64,000 nt of DNA from Azospirillum sp. 412522 (GTDB taxonomy: Bacteria; Pseudomonadota; Alphaproteobacteria; Azospirillales; Azospirillaceae): assembly GCF_019805165.1 (NCBI RefSeq), contig NZ_RWIJ01000019.1, positions 57,793-121,792 of the forward strand, read 5' to 3'. The notes under the pieces are model-generated. The model searched no databases, was not told where the DNA came from, and was given only the letters and a program-made list of their open reading frames with translations. The translations under genes and the position numbers were made by a program. This document shows, in pieces, positions 49,090 to 57,742 of this stretch (positions are counted from its first letter, which is position 1; each line of letters starts with the position of its first letter).

Positions 49090-50649
49090 ATGGGAGCTAT
49101 GATCAAGCGACTGCCGCGATATGCTGAGATTGAGCTACAGCGCCTGTGTGCCAAAGCAGGCGCGCTATGCCATGCAGTTGATGAAGACGAAAGCGGTTGG
49201 GACCGCCTAATTGAGTTCCCCGAAAAGGTTTTTCTAGGGCCCGCAGATATGCGACCGCCACGTGCAGTTGCTTATGCGCAGGTGAAGTCGGTCGAAAATG
49301 GCGCCCCCGTATGTCGCGTTAAGCTATCAAACGCGCTACGCGCAGCCCAATCGCCTCAGCCGTGGTTCATAGTGCTGGTAACAGGAGAAACACATAACCA
49401 GCCATCCAAAGTATTTGCAGTGCATGTTTGGGATGATCTTATTTGCCGTACCTTAGAGGCAGTACGACGTGCTCATAATGATAGGCGATCACTACATAAG
49501 TGCTCGCTTACAATCAGGTTTCGGTCAGAAGATGAAGTGGGCGAACGTCTTGTTCAGTGGATGCAAGAGGCAATCGATGCTGTACAACCAGCTTATGAAT
49601 CGTCTAAACGTTTCATTAATACAACAGCAGGTTACGAGGATGGTTATGGCACTGGCTTACTAACAGTTGAGGGCGAAGATGAAGAAGAAATACTGAATAA
49701 TTTCCTTGGGCTTGGCACTGGCCTTCGCGTCAATAATTTTACCTTCACACCCAGCAGATTTGGAATTCCTTTATCCTCACCAGAAATCGACATATCGGAA
49801 GGTGTCGTTTATATTGAACCTCATCCAAAAGGTGATATTGAGATTCGTTTACGCAGCACTGCAAGCGCCCGGACAATTGTTCAACAAGGACACGCCTATG
49901 GAATTGGTTTGCCCGGAATTCCCGACCATCAAAAGAGAATTCGCTTTTCAGCCGGATTTGTGGAGGTGCTTTGCGCTCTTGACGGGCATGCCGAGTTCAC
50001 CGCTCATCTGAATAGTCGTGAAAAGCATAAACTCACAACTCTCGAAGATTATGCCGCACTAAACGAGTGGCTTAAAGCAGGACCGGTTAATCTGCAAGTA
50101 TGGACAAATGGCAAACGCGTTATTGCCAGCACATTGAATAATAGAACTGATAATACTGGCATTGACTGGCCGAACTTCTCCTCCGCACTTAGACTTTTAC
50201 GCCTGATAGCAGGTAATCAAGATCCGGAAATTAGTCTTCATGATCTTTGCCTTGCGTCGGGATTAGGCACATTCTCCAATGTTGCCGATTCAAGATCTTT
50301 GCGGCTTGAATTCGATCCTCTTGCCTTTATGCCTACCAGACCTGCGACGGCGATCTTATTCTGGCTTTGCTTTGATATCGGAGAGTATTCATTTTACGCA
50401 ATGGCAGATTGGCCGGTGATAGAGGATGTTATGATCAATAATAAAAAGCGACGCGTAACAGCTTCTAAAGGCCAAATCGTTGAATCTTACGTCTTGCGAA
50501 ATCCTTCAGAGGAAGAACGAGGCATGATGGAACGTGACTATAGATACTATTGCGATAATATTGCAAAAGGTGGCGTTCCATTGGAAATGGGGAACTTATA
50601 TGAATTTATCCTCTCCTGTCAAAGAAACAATATCACAGAAAATGAATAA
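49090..50649 (+). CDS. unknown 519-residue protein with PD-(D/E)xK nuclease-like N-terminus; candidate defence gene
   Basis: This gene has clearly lower GC and different codon use than the rest of the window, so it was probably acquired. Residues 10-85 have the layout of a DUF4365-like restriction-type nuclease: a helix with Glu ('AEIELQRLCAKAG'), an Asp in 'DEDESGWDRLIEFP', then a strand with QxK in 'RAVAYAQVKSVENG'. Residues about 90-510 are of unknown fold, mixed alpha/beta, with no TM segment. It follows an intact IS and stands alone. Nuclease plus unknown sensor domain next to mobile DNA suggests anti-phage or anti-plasmid defence, which is an inference. The start may be the ATG at 49090 or 49099; neither has a clear ribosome site. 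Confidence 0.65.
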   Translation: MGAMIKRLPRYAEIELQRLCAKAGALCHAVDEDESGWDRLIEFPEKVFLGPADMRPPRAVAYAQVKSVENGAPVCRVKLSNALRAAQSPQPWFIVLVTGETHNQPSKVFAVHVWDDLICRTLEAVRRAHNDRRSLHKCSLTIRFRSEDEVGERLVQWMQEAIDAVQPAYESSKRFINTTAGYEDGYGTGLLTVEGEDEEEILNNFLGLGTGLRVNNFTFTPSRFGIPLSSPEIDISEGVVYIEPHPKGDIEIRLRSTASARTIVQQGHAYGIGLPGIPDHQKRIRFSAGFVEVLCALDGHAEFTAHLNSREKHKLTTLEDYAALNEWLKAGPVNLQVWTNGKRVIASTLNNRTDNTGIDWPNFSSALRLLRLIAGNQDPEISLHDLCLASGLGTFSNVADSRSLRLEFDPLAFMPTRPATAILFWLCFDIGEYSFYAMADWPVIEDVMINNKKRRVTASKGQIVESYVLRNPSEEERGMMERDYRYYCDNIAKGGVPLEMGNLYEFILSCQRNNITENE

Positions 50650-50754
50650 TCTGGTTCAAGAATGACTTTTGGCTGAACGATCGCACTCCAAGATCATTGC
50701 ATGATATGGTCTTTAATCGCTTTTCTTTAAAACTTAGCCGCAGTGCATCTACCC

Positions 50755-51234
50755 TCACCCCCGCCGAGCCGCCTCAATCGCCGCCACGTCGATCTTCGTC
50801 ATCCCCATCATCGCCTCGAACGCCCGCTTGGCCTCCTCCCCACCGGCCTCCAGCGCATCCGTCAGCACGCGGGGCGTGATCTGCCAGGAAATGCCCCAGC
50901 GGTCCTTGCACCAGCCGCAGGCGCTCTCCTGGCCGCCGTTACCGACGATGGCGGTCCAATAGCGGTCGGTCTCTTCCTGGTCGTCGGTGGCGATCTGGAA
51001 CGAGAAGGCTTCGCTGTGCTTGAAGGTCGGGCCGCCGTTCAGGCCGAGGCAGGGGAGGCCGGCGACGGTGAACTCGACCGTCAGCACGTCGCCCGCCTTG
51101 CCGGACGGGTAGTCGGCGGGGGCGTGGTGGACGGCGGTCACCGCGCTGTCGGGGAAGGTCGCGGCATAGAAGCGGGCGGCGGCTTCGGCGTCCTTGTCGT
51201 ACCAAAGGCAGATCGTGGTCTTGGCGACGGCCAT
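50755..51234 (-). CDS. VOC-superfamily protein, PhnB / 3-dmu-9_3-mt type
   Basis: A 159-residue protein from the ATG at 51234 (AAAGGA upstream). It has the pattern of the '3-dmu-9_3-mt' VOC subgroup: 'TICLWYDKDAEAAARFYAATFPDSAVTAVHHAPADYP', 'VLTVEFTVAGLPCLGLNGGPTFKHSEAFSFQIATDDQEETDRYW', and 'GWCKDRWGISWQITPRVL'. Despite the domain name, no methyltransferase activity is implied. These are small dimeric proteins of mostly unknown function. It is monocistronic, back on high-GC chromosomal DNA. Confidence 0.88.
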   Translation of the reverse strand: MAVAKTTICLWYDKDAEAAARFYAATFPDSAVTAVHHAPADYPSGKAGDVLTVEFTVAGLPCLGLNGGPTFKHSEAFSFQIATDDQEETDRYWTAIVGNGGQESACGWCKDRWGISWQITPRVLTDALEAGGEEAKRAFEAMMGMTKIDVAAIEAARRG

Positions 51235-51710
51235 GGCTTGTCCTTTCGCGCTGAAACCGGTTCCGGTCCGGGGCTCTGTCCTGCCGGGCAAGATTTTACC
51301 ACCACACGTGCCACAATGGCGATAGGCCCGGCTTCGAAGGCAGGGCAATCCCATATGAAATCTACATTCCCATAAGAAAACTTCCGTCATCCCCGCGAAA
51401 GCGGGGATCCAGGAAACTCTCGTGCAAAGTGGCTGAGACGGCTGGATTCCCGCCTTCGCGGGAATGACGCCTTTCCTTGTATAGGACCATAATTGCCATA
51501 TGCGATAGGCCCGGCTTCGAAGGGCGCCGTTCTTGACCGCCCTCCGCCCAGGGCCTAGGATTCCGCCGTCTGAAACAGGTCAGGTTCGGGACGGTTGGCC
51601 CGGCCCCCGCCGAGCGGGTCCTTCCGTTGTCCAAGGGAACAGTCCGGGGCAACGGCCCAAGACTATCAGGGCGCATGCAGGGTGCGGGCGCCGATAGCAG
51701 GGACGTGGAC
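51235..51710. other. 476-bp intergenic region with repeat-flanked palindromic element
   Basis: No gene is supported. A long palindromic repeat occupies 51385-51469 and is bracketed by two copies of a 22-bp sequence at 51319-51340 and 51502-51523. The rest holds nothing recognisable apart from the promoter presumed for the gene at 51711. Confidence 0.5.
51385..51469. repeat. REP-like inverted repeat (CGTCATCCCCGCG type)
   Basis: The left arm begins CGTCATCCCCGCGAAAGCGG and the right arm ends CCCGCCTTCGCGGGAATGACG in inverted orientation, each arm with its own small hairpin (CCCCGC-gaaa-GCGGGG and CCCGC-cttc-GCGGG). This 'TCATTCCCGCGAAAGCGGGAATCCAG' type is a widespread dispersed bacterial repeat. 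It differs from the 38760/44076/57743 family. Confidence 0.8.
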
Positions 51711-52148
51711 ATGAAAGCGGACATGAAACCGAGAATTTCCGTTCTGACGCTGGGCGTCGCCGATCTCGACCGCGCGCTCGCCTTCTATCGCGACGGCCTC
51801 GGCCTGCCCACCGACGGCATCGTCGGCCGCGAGTTCGAGCATGGCGCGGTCGCCTTCTTCGACCTGTCCGGCGGGCTGAAGCTGGCGATCTGGGCACAGG
51901 ACGACATCTGCCACGACACCGGCCTGCCCAAGACTCCCGTCAGTTCCACCGCCGTCACCATCGGGCACAATGTCATGCTGAGGAGCGAGGTGGACGATCT
52001 GATGGAGGCGGCGGGACGGGTCGGCGCCGAGATCGTCAAGGCGCCGCAGGACACCTTCTATGGCGGCTATGCCGGATATTTCCGCGATCCGGACGGGCAT
52101 CTGTGGGAGGTCGTCTGGAACCCCCACCTGCTCCCGGCCGAGGACTGA
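51711..52148 (+). CDS. glyoxalase/bleomycin-resistance-like VOC protein
   Basis: A 145-residue VOC protein starting at 51711 (AGGGA upstream) with MKADMKPRISVLTLGVADLDRALAFYRDGLGLPTDG. The second module shows 'HNVMLRSEVDDLMEAAGRVGAEIVKAPQDTFYGGYAGYFRDPDGHLWEVVWNP', including the usual metal-binding Glu in 'HLWEVVWN'. It may be a glyoxalase, an antibiotic-binding protein or a small dioxygenase; the sequence does not decide. Confidence 0.85.
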   Translation: MKADMKPRISVLTLGVADLDRALAFYRDGLGLPTDGIVGREFEHGAVAFFDLSGGLKLAIWAQDDICHDTGLPKTPVSSTAVTIGHNVMLRSEVDDLMEAAGRVGAEIVKAPQDTFYGGYAGYFRDPDGHLWEVVWNPHLLPAED

Positions 52149-52208
52149 CCGGAGGCCGGGGCCGGTCCGGCGGGCCGGGAAATGCTCCGGTCCGCCGGCC
52201 GGTGCGGC

Positions 52209-52646
52209 TCAATAGGGCTTCACCACCACCAGCGTCACGATGGCGATGGCCCCGGCGATCACCGCCAGCGGAGAGAAGCGCAGCAGCGGCGAGACCGTCC
52301 GGACGCCCGACCCAGGCGCCGCCTCGCCCAGCCGGCGCAGCCCGGCGGCAAGCTTGCCGTGCAGGGCGGACAGGGCGGTGACGATGATCACCTTCGCCAC
52401 CAGCCAGGGCTCGAAGCCCCAGCCGCCGACCACCACCAGCGTGATGCCCAGGATCCAGGCGAGCCCCATCGCCGGGGAAGTCACGCGGCGGTCCCAGCGG
52501 GCGGCGGCGCGCAACAGGCGGGCCGGTCCCGGTTCGGCGGCGGTCGCCGGGTCCAGCGCGCTGATCAGGATGGCGGCGACCGACAGTCCCGCGATCCACA
52601 CCGTCACCGCCGTGACATGCAGCCCGATGATCCAGATGTAATCCAC
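52209..52646 (-). CDS. CopD/HemJ-like integral membrane protein
   Basis: A 145-residue protein with about four TM helices. I use the GTG at 52646, which has AAGGAG six bases ahead. 'YIWIIGLHVTAVTVWIAGLSVAAILI' with a conserved His, 'SPAMGLAWILGITLVVVGGW' and 'AKVIIVTALSALHGKLAAGLRR' with a second His resemble HemJ/CopD-type haem- or copper-related membrane proteins. It is convergent with the glyoxalase-like gene. Function is uncertain: it could be a HemJ-like protoporphyrinogen oxidase paralogue or an uncharacterised relative. Confidence 0.65.
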   Translation of the reverse strand: MDYIWIIGLHVTAVTVWIAGLSVAAILISALDPATAAEPGPARLLRAAARWDRRVTSPAMGLAWILGITLVVVGGWGFEPWLVAKVIIVTALSALHGKLAAGLRRLGEAAPGSGVRTVSPLLRFSPLAVIAGAIAIVTLVVVKPY

Positions 52647-53022
52647 CGTCGCTCCTTCGCCAACGCAGCCCGGCCACCGGGCCATGGCCGGGCTGGGATT
52701 GTAGCAGGATCGCGGCATCGGTGAACGCCGCGGCAGCAGTGCATAATATGAAAATTATCCTACCGCAATCCCAGCCTCACGATCAGAATGGAGGCCGCGC
52801 GCCACCACTCCCGACACCGTCCCATGCCCCCAATTCCCCTGCCCCCGTCTCCTGCCCCCGTCTCCTGCCGATCCCATAGCCGCCGGGCCGGCCCGCCACC
52901 GGCTCCGCACGGGAAAGGCGTGGCGGTGGACGGATGGAACAGTGAACACACCCCGGAAAACCGTTCCACAGCGTTTCAAACGTTCCATTCGCCCCATCGC
53001 CAAGGCCGGCGGGGTCGGAGGC
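52647..53022. other. 376-bp intergenic region
   Basis: No gene is supported. It holds a 13-bp tandem duplication (GCCCCCGTCTCCT at 52841-52853 and 52854-52866). CGTTCCA occurs at 52962-52968 and 52981-52987, with an inverted TGGAAC at 52935-52940. These could be regulator sites for the 52209-52646 gene, but the evidence is weak. Confidence 0.35.
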
Positions 53023-53982
53023 TCAGCCGATCCGGTACCCCTCGCGGTGGATCGCCGTCATCGGCAGCCCCTCCGGGCCGATGGCGCCGCGGTACATGCC
53101 GGAGCAGTTGAAGGGCAGCGCCATGCGGCCATCGCGGTCGATGGCGATCAGGCCGCCGGAACCGCCGATCACCCCCAGTTCCGCCACCACGTCGCCGGCG
53201 GCGCGCTCCAGGCTCTGGCCGGCCCAGCGCATGCGGGCATCGATCTCGTGGGCGGCGCAGCGGCGGATGAAATGCTCGCCGTGGCCGGTGGCGGAGACGG
53301 CGCAGGTGATGTTGTCGGCAAAGGTGCCGGCGCCGATCACCGGGCTGTCGCCAACCCGGCCCTTGGCCTTGGCGGTCATGCCGCCGGTGGAGGTGGCGGC
53401 GGCGAGGTTGCCGTCGCGGTCGCGGGCGACGGCGCCCACGGTGCCGTGGCGGCGCTGCTCGTCGCCGTCATCCGCAGCACCGGAGCGGCGGCGCTCCAGC
53501 TCGGCCTGGAGGGCGTCCCAGCGCGGCTGGGTGAAGAAATAGGGCGCCTCCTCCATCGCCAGACCCTGGCGGCGGCAGAGGTCGAGCGCGCCCTCGCCGA
53601 TCAGCAGGACATGCTCGCTGTGCTCCATCACCGCGCGGGCGGCCAGGATGGGGTTGCGCGGGCCGAACAGGCCGGCCACCGCACCGGCGGCGCGGTCGCG
53701 GCCGTCCATGATGGCGGCATCCATCTCCTGCACGCCCTCGGCGGTGAAGACGGCGCCGCGGCCGGCGTTGAACAGCGGCTCGTCCTCCAGCGCCATCACG
53801 GCGGCGGTGACGGCATCGAGCGCGCTGCCGCCGTCGGCCAGCACCGCGTGCCCGGCGGCCAGCGCCCGGCGCAGGCCGGCATGGTAGCCCTCGGTCAGCA
53901 CCGGGGTCAGGGCGCTGCGCTTGATGGTGCCGGCGCCGCCATGGATGGCCAGCGCGAAGGGCTGCGGTTCGGTGAAGGTCAT
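53023..53982 (-). CDS. isoaspartyl peptidase / L-asparaginase, Ntn-hydrolase (T2) family, locus 2
   Basis: A 319-residue enzyme that self-cleaves into two subunits. The nucleophile is T181 in 'RRHGTVGAVARDRDGNLAAATSTGGMTAK', generated by autocleavage at G180-T181. The N-terminal 'LAIHGGAGTI' and the downstream 'GDSPVIGAGTFADN' are standard. It hydrolyses beta-aspartyl (isoaspartyl) dipeptides and asparagine. It is the last gene of the RpiR-controlled peptide locus, 12 bp after the DppA-type gene, and widens the range of abnormal peptide bonds the locus can cut. Confidence 0.92.
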   Translation of the reverse strand: MTFTEPQPFALAIHGGAGTIKRSALTPVLTEGYHAGLRRALAAGHAVLADGGSALDAVTAAVMALEDEPLFNAGRGAVFTAEGVQEMDAAIMDGRDRAAGAVAGLFGPRNPILAARAVMEHSEHVLLIGEGALDLCRRQGLAMEEAPYFFTQPRWDALQAELERRRSGAADDGDEQRRHGTVGAVARDRDGNLAAATSTGGMTAKAKGRVGDSPVIGAGTFADNITCAVSATGHGEHFIRRCAAHEIDARMRWAGQSLERAAGDVVAELGVIGGSGGLIAIDRDGRMALPFNCSGMYRGAIGPEGLPMTAIHREGYRIG

Positions 53983-53994
53983 GGGTTGCGGCTC

Positions 53995-54828
53995 TCAGCG
54001 CAGGGTGGCCGACATGGCCGACAGGGTGTTGATCCAGCCGAGGACGGCGGCCATGCTGGCGGCCGGCAGGCGGATGGTGACGGGGTCGAGGCGGTCCGAC
54101 ACGGGGATCAGGGCGGCCAGATCGGCCAGCGCCGGGCTGTTCATCTCGATCTCCAGCCGGTAGGGCGCGCCAGCGGCCTGCGGCGGCACGCGGAAGGGCG
54201 GAATGCTGGACGCCCGGCGGACGGCGCGGGCCGACGCCTCTCGGAGGCGGTCGCGGGCGACCGACGGCGCCACGGAGCGGGCGGCGCGTTGGCCGAGCGC
54301 CTGCTTGACCACCACCCGCTCGGTCTCCGGGAACAGCGGCGCCATCTCGGCGGCGAAGCGGTCGTCGCCGCTCAGCAGGATCACCGGCACGCCGATCTCG
54401 CCCGCATAGGCGCCGTAATTTCCGGCCTCCCCCAGCTCCAGCCCGTTCACCCGCACCCGGCCGAAGGCGAAGCTGTTGGTGGTGTGGGCGAGGATGCCGT
54501 ATTGGCGGGCCGAGGTATGGAAGCCGACGCACATCACGCCCGCCGTGTCCGGCTCCAGCCCGGCGAACATGCCGATCGGCTTGGGACGGCCCAGGATCAG
54601 CTCGGCGGCCGGATGCAGCTCGTCCGGCAGAAGGTTGACCATCGGGCCGTGGCTGTCGTTCACCAGGATTTCGCTCGCCCCGGCTTCGAGCGCGCCTTCG
54701 ATGGCGGCGTTGACCTCGGCGGTCATCAGGCGGCGGGCGCGCTCGTATTCGGGGTTGCCCTGCGTCACCTGCTGCTGGGAGACGACGCCGGCCACCCCTT
54801 CGATGTCGGCGGAGATGTAGATCTTCAC
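53995..54828 (-). CDS. dppA: D-aminopeptidase DppA (M55 family), locus 2
   Basis: A 277-residue zinc peptidase releasing N-terminal D-amino acids. Residues equivalent to those of Bacillus DppA are all present: D8 and E10 ('SADIEGVAGV'), H60 ('NDSHGPMVNL'), H104 ('GFHTSA'), catalytic H115 ('ILAHTTNS') and an acidic residue near 131-134 ('LELGEAGNYGAYAGE'). In Bacillus it acts on D-Ala-D-Ala peptides, typical of peptidoglycan. It overlaps the P1 peptidase gene by four bases. Confidence 0.93.
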   Translation of the reverse strand: MKIYISADIEGVAGVVSQQQVTQGNPEYERARRLMTAEVNAAIEGALEAGASEILVNDSHGPMVNLLPDELHPAAELILGRPKPIGMFAGLEPDTAGVMCVGFHTSARQYGILAHTTNSFAFGRVRVNGLELGEAGNYGAYAGEIGVPVILLSGDDRFAAEMAPLFPETERVVVKQALGQRAARSVAPSVARDRLREASARAVRRASSIPPFRVPPQAAGAPYRLEIEMNSPALADLAALIPVSDRLDPVTIRLPAASMAAVLGWINTLSAMSATLR

Positions 54829-55919
54829 TCTGTGCTCCCGGCAATCGGCATATCGGAGATCAGCAAGTCTGACAGGCAGGGCCGGGTGGCGCCGTCGCGG
54901 CCGACCACCGGTGTGGCGGCGGCCAGCGCGTCGAGGACGGCCTCCTGCGTCGCGTCGGCCATCGCCTCGAACAGCCTGTCGATGCGGTGTTCGTTCAACA
55001 TGCGCAGGGCCAAGATGTCGGCCCGCTCGTCATGGTCGATGCGGTTGGCGGTGGTGAAGCCGAGCGCGATGTCGCCGCTGCCATGGCCCCAGAAGGACCC
55101 CACCCGCGCCAGCCCGACCCCGGCGCGGCGGATCACCCGGCGCAGCTGGCGGTGGTCGAGCGGCACGTCGGTGGCGGCGATGACGATGACGGAGCCCTTC
55201 TCCGGCGCATCGTCCTTCACTGGCACGGCGACGCGGCGGCCGTCGGGCAGGCGCAACTCGCCCGGCCGGCCGAAATTCGCCAGGACCAGCACGCCCAGGT
55301 GATGGCGCTTGCCGTCCAGCTTGAGGCGGCGCGAGGAGGTGCCGACGCCGCCCTTGAAGCCGAAGCAGGACATGCCGCGCCCGGCCCCGACCGATCCGAC
55401 CGCGACCTCCGCGCCGTCCGGCTCAGCGAGGGCGGCGGCCAGCGCGGCGGCGGCATGGGCCTCGGTCACCGCCAGGGCCTGGATGTCGTTCAGCGGGCCG
55501 TCGTTGCACTCCATCACCAGCGGATTGACCGTGGCGGTGGTGCGGCCGATGTCGGGGTTGGCGGCGACGGCGTGGCGGACCAGCGCGGTGGACGCGGTCC
55601 CGACCGACAGGGTGTTGGTCAGCAGGATCGGGGTTTCCAGCGCCCCCAGCTCCTCCACCTGCATCAGCCCGACGCTCTTGCCGAAGCCGTTCAGCACCTC
55701 GGCGGCGGCAAGCGGCTTGTCGCGGTAGAGGTTGCCGGTATGGGGCAGGATGGCGGTGACGCCGGTCTGGACGGCGCCCTCCTCCAGCGTGACATGGCCG
55801 ACGCGCACTCCGGCCACGTCGGTGATGGCGTTGCGCGGCCCCGGCGTCAGCCGGCCGCAGGCGAGCCCGAAGGCCCGCGCGCGCTTTTCCGGCTCAGCGG
55901 AGTTTCGGGTCGAGGGCAT
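54825..55919 (-). CDS. P1-family aminopeptidase (DmpA/BapA type), locus 2
   Basis: A 364-residue DmpA-type peptidase. These enzymes self-process before a Ser nucleophile, here G242-S243 in 'APEKGSVIVIAATDVPLDHRQLRR'. Other hallmarks are 'NAITDVAGVRVGHVTL', 'LTNTLSVGTAS' and 'VGAGRGMSCFGFKGGVGTSSR'. DmpA cleaves N-terminal L- and D-residues, and BapA relatives cleave beta-amino acids. It overlaps the permease gene by 26 bp at its start. Confidence 0.92.
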   Translation of the reverse strand: MPSTRNSAEPEKRARAFGLACGRLTPGPRNAITDVAGVRVGHVTLEEGAVQTGVTAILPHTGNLYRDKPLAAAEVLNGFGKSVGLMQVEELGALETPILLTNTLSVGTASTALVRHAVAANPDIGRTTATVNPLVMECNDGPLNDIQALAVTEAHAAAALAAALAEPDGAEVAVGSVGAGRGMSCFGFKGGVGTSSRRLKLDGKRHHLGVLVLANFGRPGELRLPDGRRVAVPVKDDAPEKGSVIVIAATDVPLDHRQLRRVIRRAGVGLARVGSFWGHGSGDIALGFTTANRIDHDERADILALRMLNEHRIDRLFEAMADATQEAVLDALAAATPVVGRDGATRPCLSDLLISDMPIAGSTE

Positions 55920-56781
55920 CGCGCAGTCCGTCGCCGAGCAGGTTGAAGGCCAGCACCGTCAGGAAGATGGCGAGGCCGGGATAGAAGGTGACGTGGCTGG
56001 CGACGCCGATGTAGCTGCGCCCGTCGGCCAGCATGGCGCCCCATTCCGGGCTGGGCGGCTGGGCGCCGAGGCCGATGAAGCTGAGGCTGGCCGCCGTCAG
56101 GATCGAGGTGCCGATGCGCATGGAGACATAGACGATCACGCTGGGCAGCGTGCCGGGCAGGATGTGGCGGACCATCAGCAGCCGGTCGCGCACGCCGATG
56201 GCGCGGGCGGCGTCGACATAGACGGCGCGCTTCAGCGACAGCGTGCTGCCGCGCACCAGACGGGCGAAGACCGGCACGCTGAAGATCGCCACCGCATAGA
56301 TGACGTTCTCGATGCCCGGCCCCAGGACGGCGACGATGCCGATGGCGAGCAGGATGCCGGGGAAGGCCAGCAGCACGTCGCAGACGCGCATGATCAGGCT
56401 GTCGATCCAGCCGCCGCGGAAGCCGGCGATCAGCCCCAGCGCCACGCCGGCCACACCGCCAAGCAGGACCGACAGCAGCCCGACCGACAGCGAGATGCGG
56501 GCACCCCACAGGATGCGGCTCAGGATGTCGCGGCCATAGGCGTCGGTGCCGGCCCAATGGTCGGCCGAGGGGCCTTCGAGGATGCGGTCGTAATCGAAGG
56601 CCGCCGGGTCGAAGGGGGCGATCCAAGGGGCGGCTGCCGCCGCCAGCACCAGCGCCAGCAGACAGAGGCCGGCCGCCATGGCGGTGCGGTTGCGCCGGAA
56701 CTTGCGCCAGAACTCGCGCAGCGGCGAACGGACGGCTTCGTGAGTGGCGGCGGCCACGCCGGTTGCGTCTGTCGTGGTCAT
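55894..56781 (-). CDS. oligopeptide ABC transporter permease, DppC type, locus 2
   Basis: A 295-residue permease. 'SADHWAGTDAYGRDILSRILWGARISLSVGLLSVLLGGVAGVALGLIAGF', the EAA loop 'LSLKRAVYVDAARAIGVRDRLLMVRHILPG' and 'ASLSFIGLGAQPPSPEWGAML' are DppC hallmarks. The first 25 residues form a polar cytoplasmic tail. It overlaps the DppB-type stop by four bases upstream and the P1 peptidase start downstream, so translation of import and hydrolysis is tightly linked. Confidence 0.92.
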   Translation of the reverse strand: MTTTDATGVAAATHEAVRSPLREFWRKFRRNRTAMAAGLCLLALVLAAAAAPWIAPFDPAAFDYDRILEGPSADHWAGTDAYGRDILSRILWGARISLSVGLLSVLLGGVAGVALGLIAGFRGGWIDSLIMRVCDVLLAFPGILLAIGIVAVLGPGIENVIYAVAIFSVPVFARLVRGSTLSLKRAVYVDAARAIGVRDRLLMVRHILPGTLPSVIVYVSMRIGTSILTAASLSFIGLGAQPPSPEWGAMLADGRSYIGVASHVTFYPGLAIFLTVLAFNLLGDGLRDALDPKLR

Positions 56782-57698
56782 GAGTAGCGAATCTCGGGAT
56801 TGGCGAGGGCGTACAGCACGTCGACCAGCAGGTTGATGATGATGAACTCCAGCGAGAACAGCAGGATCTCGGCCTGGATGACGGTGTAGTCGCGGTAATT
56901 GACGCTATCCACCAGCAGCCGGCCCAGCCCCGGCCAGGAGAACACCGTCTCCACCACGATCGAGCCGCCGAGCAGGAAGCCGAACTGCAGGCCGACCATG
57001 GTGATGATCGGGATCAGCGCGTTGCGCAGCGTGTGCTTCCACACCACCAGCCGCGCCGGCACGCCTTTGGCCCGGGCGGTGCGGACGTAATCCTCGCGCG
57101 CGATCTCGATGAAGGCGGAGCGGGTGAAGCGCGCCATCACCGCGGCGACGCCGAGGCCCAAGGTCAGCGACGGCATGACGTAATGCTGCCACGTCCCGTA
57201 GCCGCTGGTCGGCAGCCAGCCGAGCTTGACCGAGAACAGGTCGATCATCAGCAGGCCGAGCCAGAAGGAGGGGAAGGCGATGCCCGAAACCGCGACCACC
57301 ATGCCGACATGGTCCTGCCAGCGCCCGCGCTTGGTGGCGGACGCCACGCCGATCAGCAGGCCCGCCAGCGTCGCCCAAACCATGGCGACGACGGTGAGGT
57401 AGAAGGTGGGCATGAAGCGTTCGCCGATCTCCTGCGACACCGGCCGCTTGGACTTCATCGACCGCCCGAACTCGCCCTGCACCGCATTGCCGAGGAAGCG
57501 GCCGTACTGCACCCACAGCGGCTGGTCGAGGCCGAGATCCTGGCGCACCAGTTCGACGTCCTGCTGGGTGGCGTCCGGGCCGGCGACCAGCCGCGCCGGA
57601 TCGCCCGGCAGCAGATGGACGAAGCCGAAGACGAAGACGGAGATCACCAGCAGAACCGGCAGGATGCCGGCAAGACGGCCGACGAGATATTTCAGCAT
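56778..57698 (-). CDS. oligopeptide ABC transporter permease, DppB type, locus 2
   Basis: A 306-residue permease starting at 57698 with MLKYLVGRLAGILPVLLVISVFVFGFVHLLPGDPARLVAG. The EAA loop is 'YVRTARAKGVPARLVVWKHTLRNALIPIITMVGL', identical in plan to the locus 1 subunit, and the protein ends 'DVLYALANPEIRYS'. In-frame upstream sequence is read-through of the palindromic repeat and is excluded. Confidence 0.92.
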   Translation of the reverse strand: MLKYLVGRLAGILPVLLVISVFVFGFVHLLPGDPARLVAGPDATQQDVELVRQDLGLDQPLWVQYGRFLGNAVQGEFGRSMKSKRPVSQEIGERFMPTFYLTVVAMVWATLAGLLIGVASATKRGRWQDHVGMVVAVSGIAFPSFWLGLLMIDLFSVKLGWLPTSGYGTWQHYVMPSLTLGLGVAAVMARFTRSAFIEIAREDYVRTARAKGVPARLVVWKHTLRNALIPIITMVGLQFGFLLGGSIVVETVFSWPGLGRLLVDSVNYRDYTVIQAEILLFSLEFIIINLLVDVLYALANPEIRYS

Positions 57699-57742
57699 GG
57701 GGCAGAGGTCCTGGTGGAGGGCCTGGGTGGGCAAATAAGAAG

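Noticed and set aside
49469..50011. Two extra open frames inside the low-GC gene
   Set aside because: They overlap the 519-codon frame completely, have no ribosome sites and show no protein-like pattern; lower GC simply allows different shadow frames.
52841..52866. Functional meaning of the 13-bp tandem repeat GCCCCCGTCTCCT
   Set aside because: Only two copies of a low-complexity C/T-rich unit in a non-coding gap; replication slippage is the simplest explanation.
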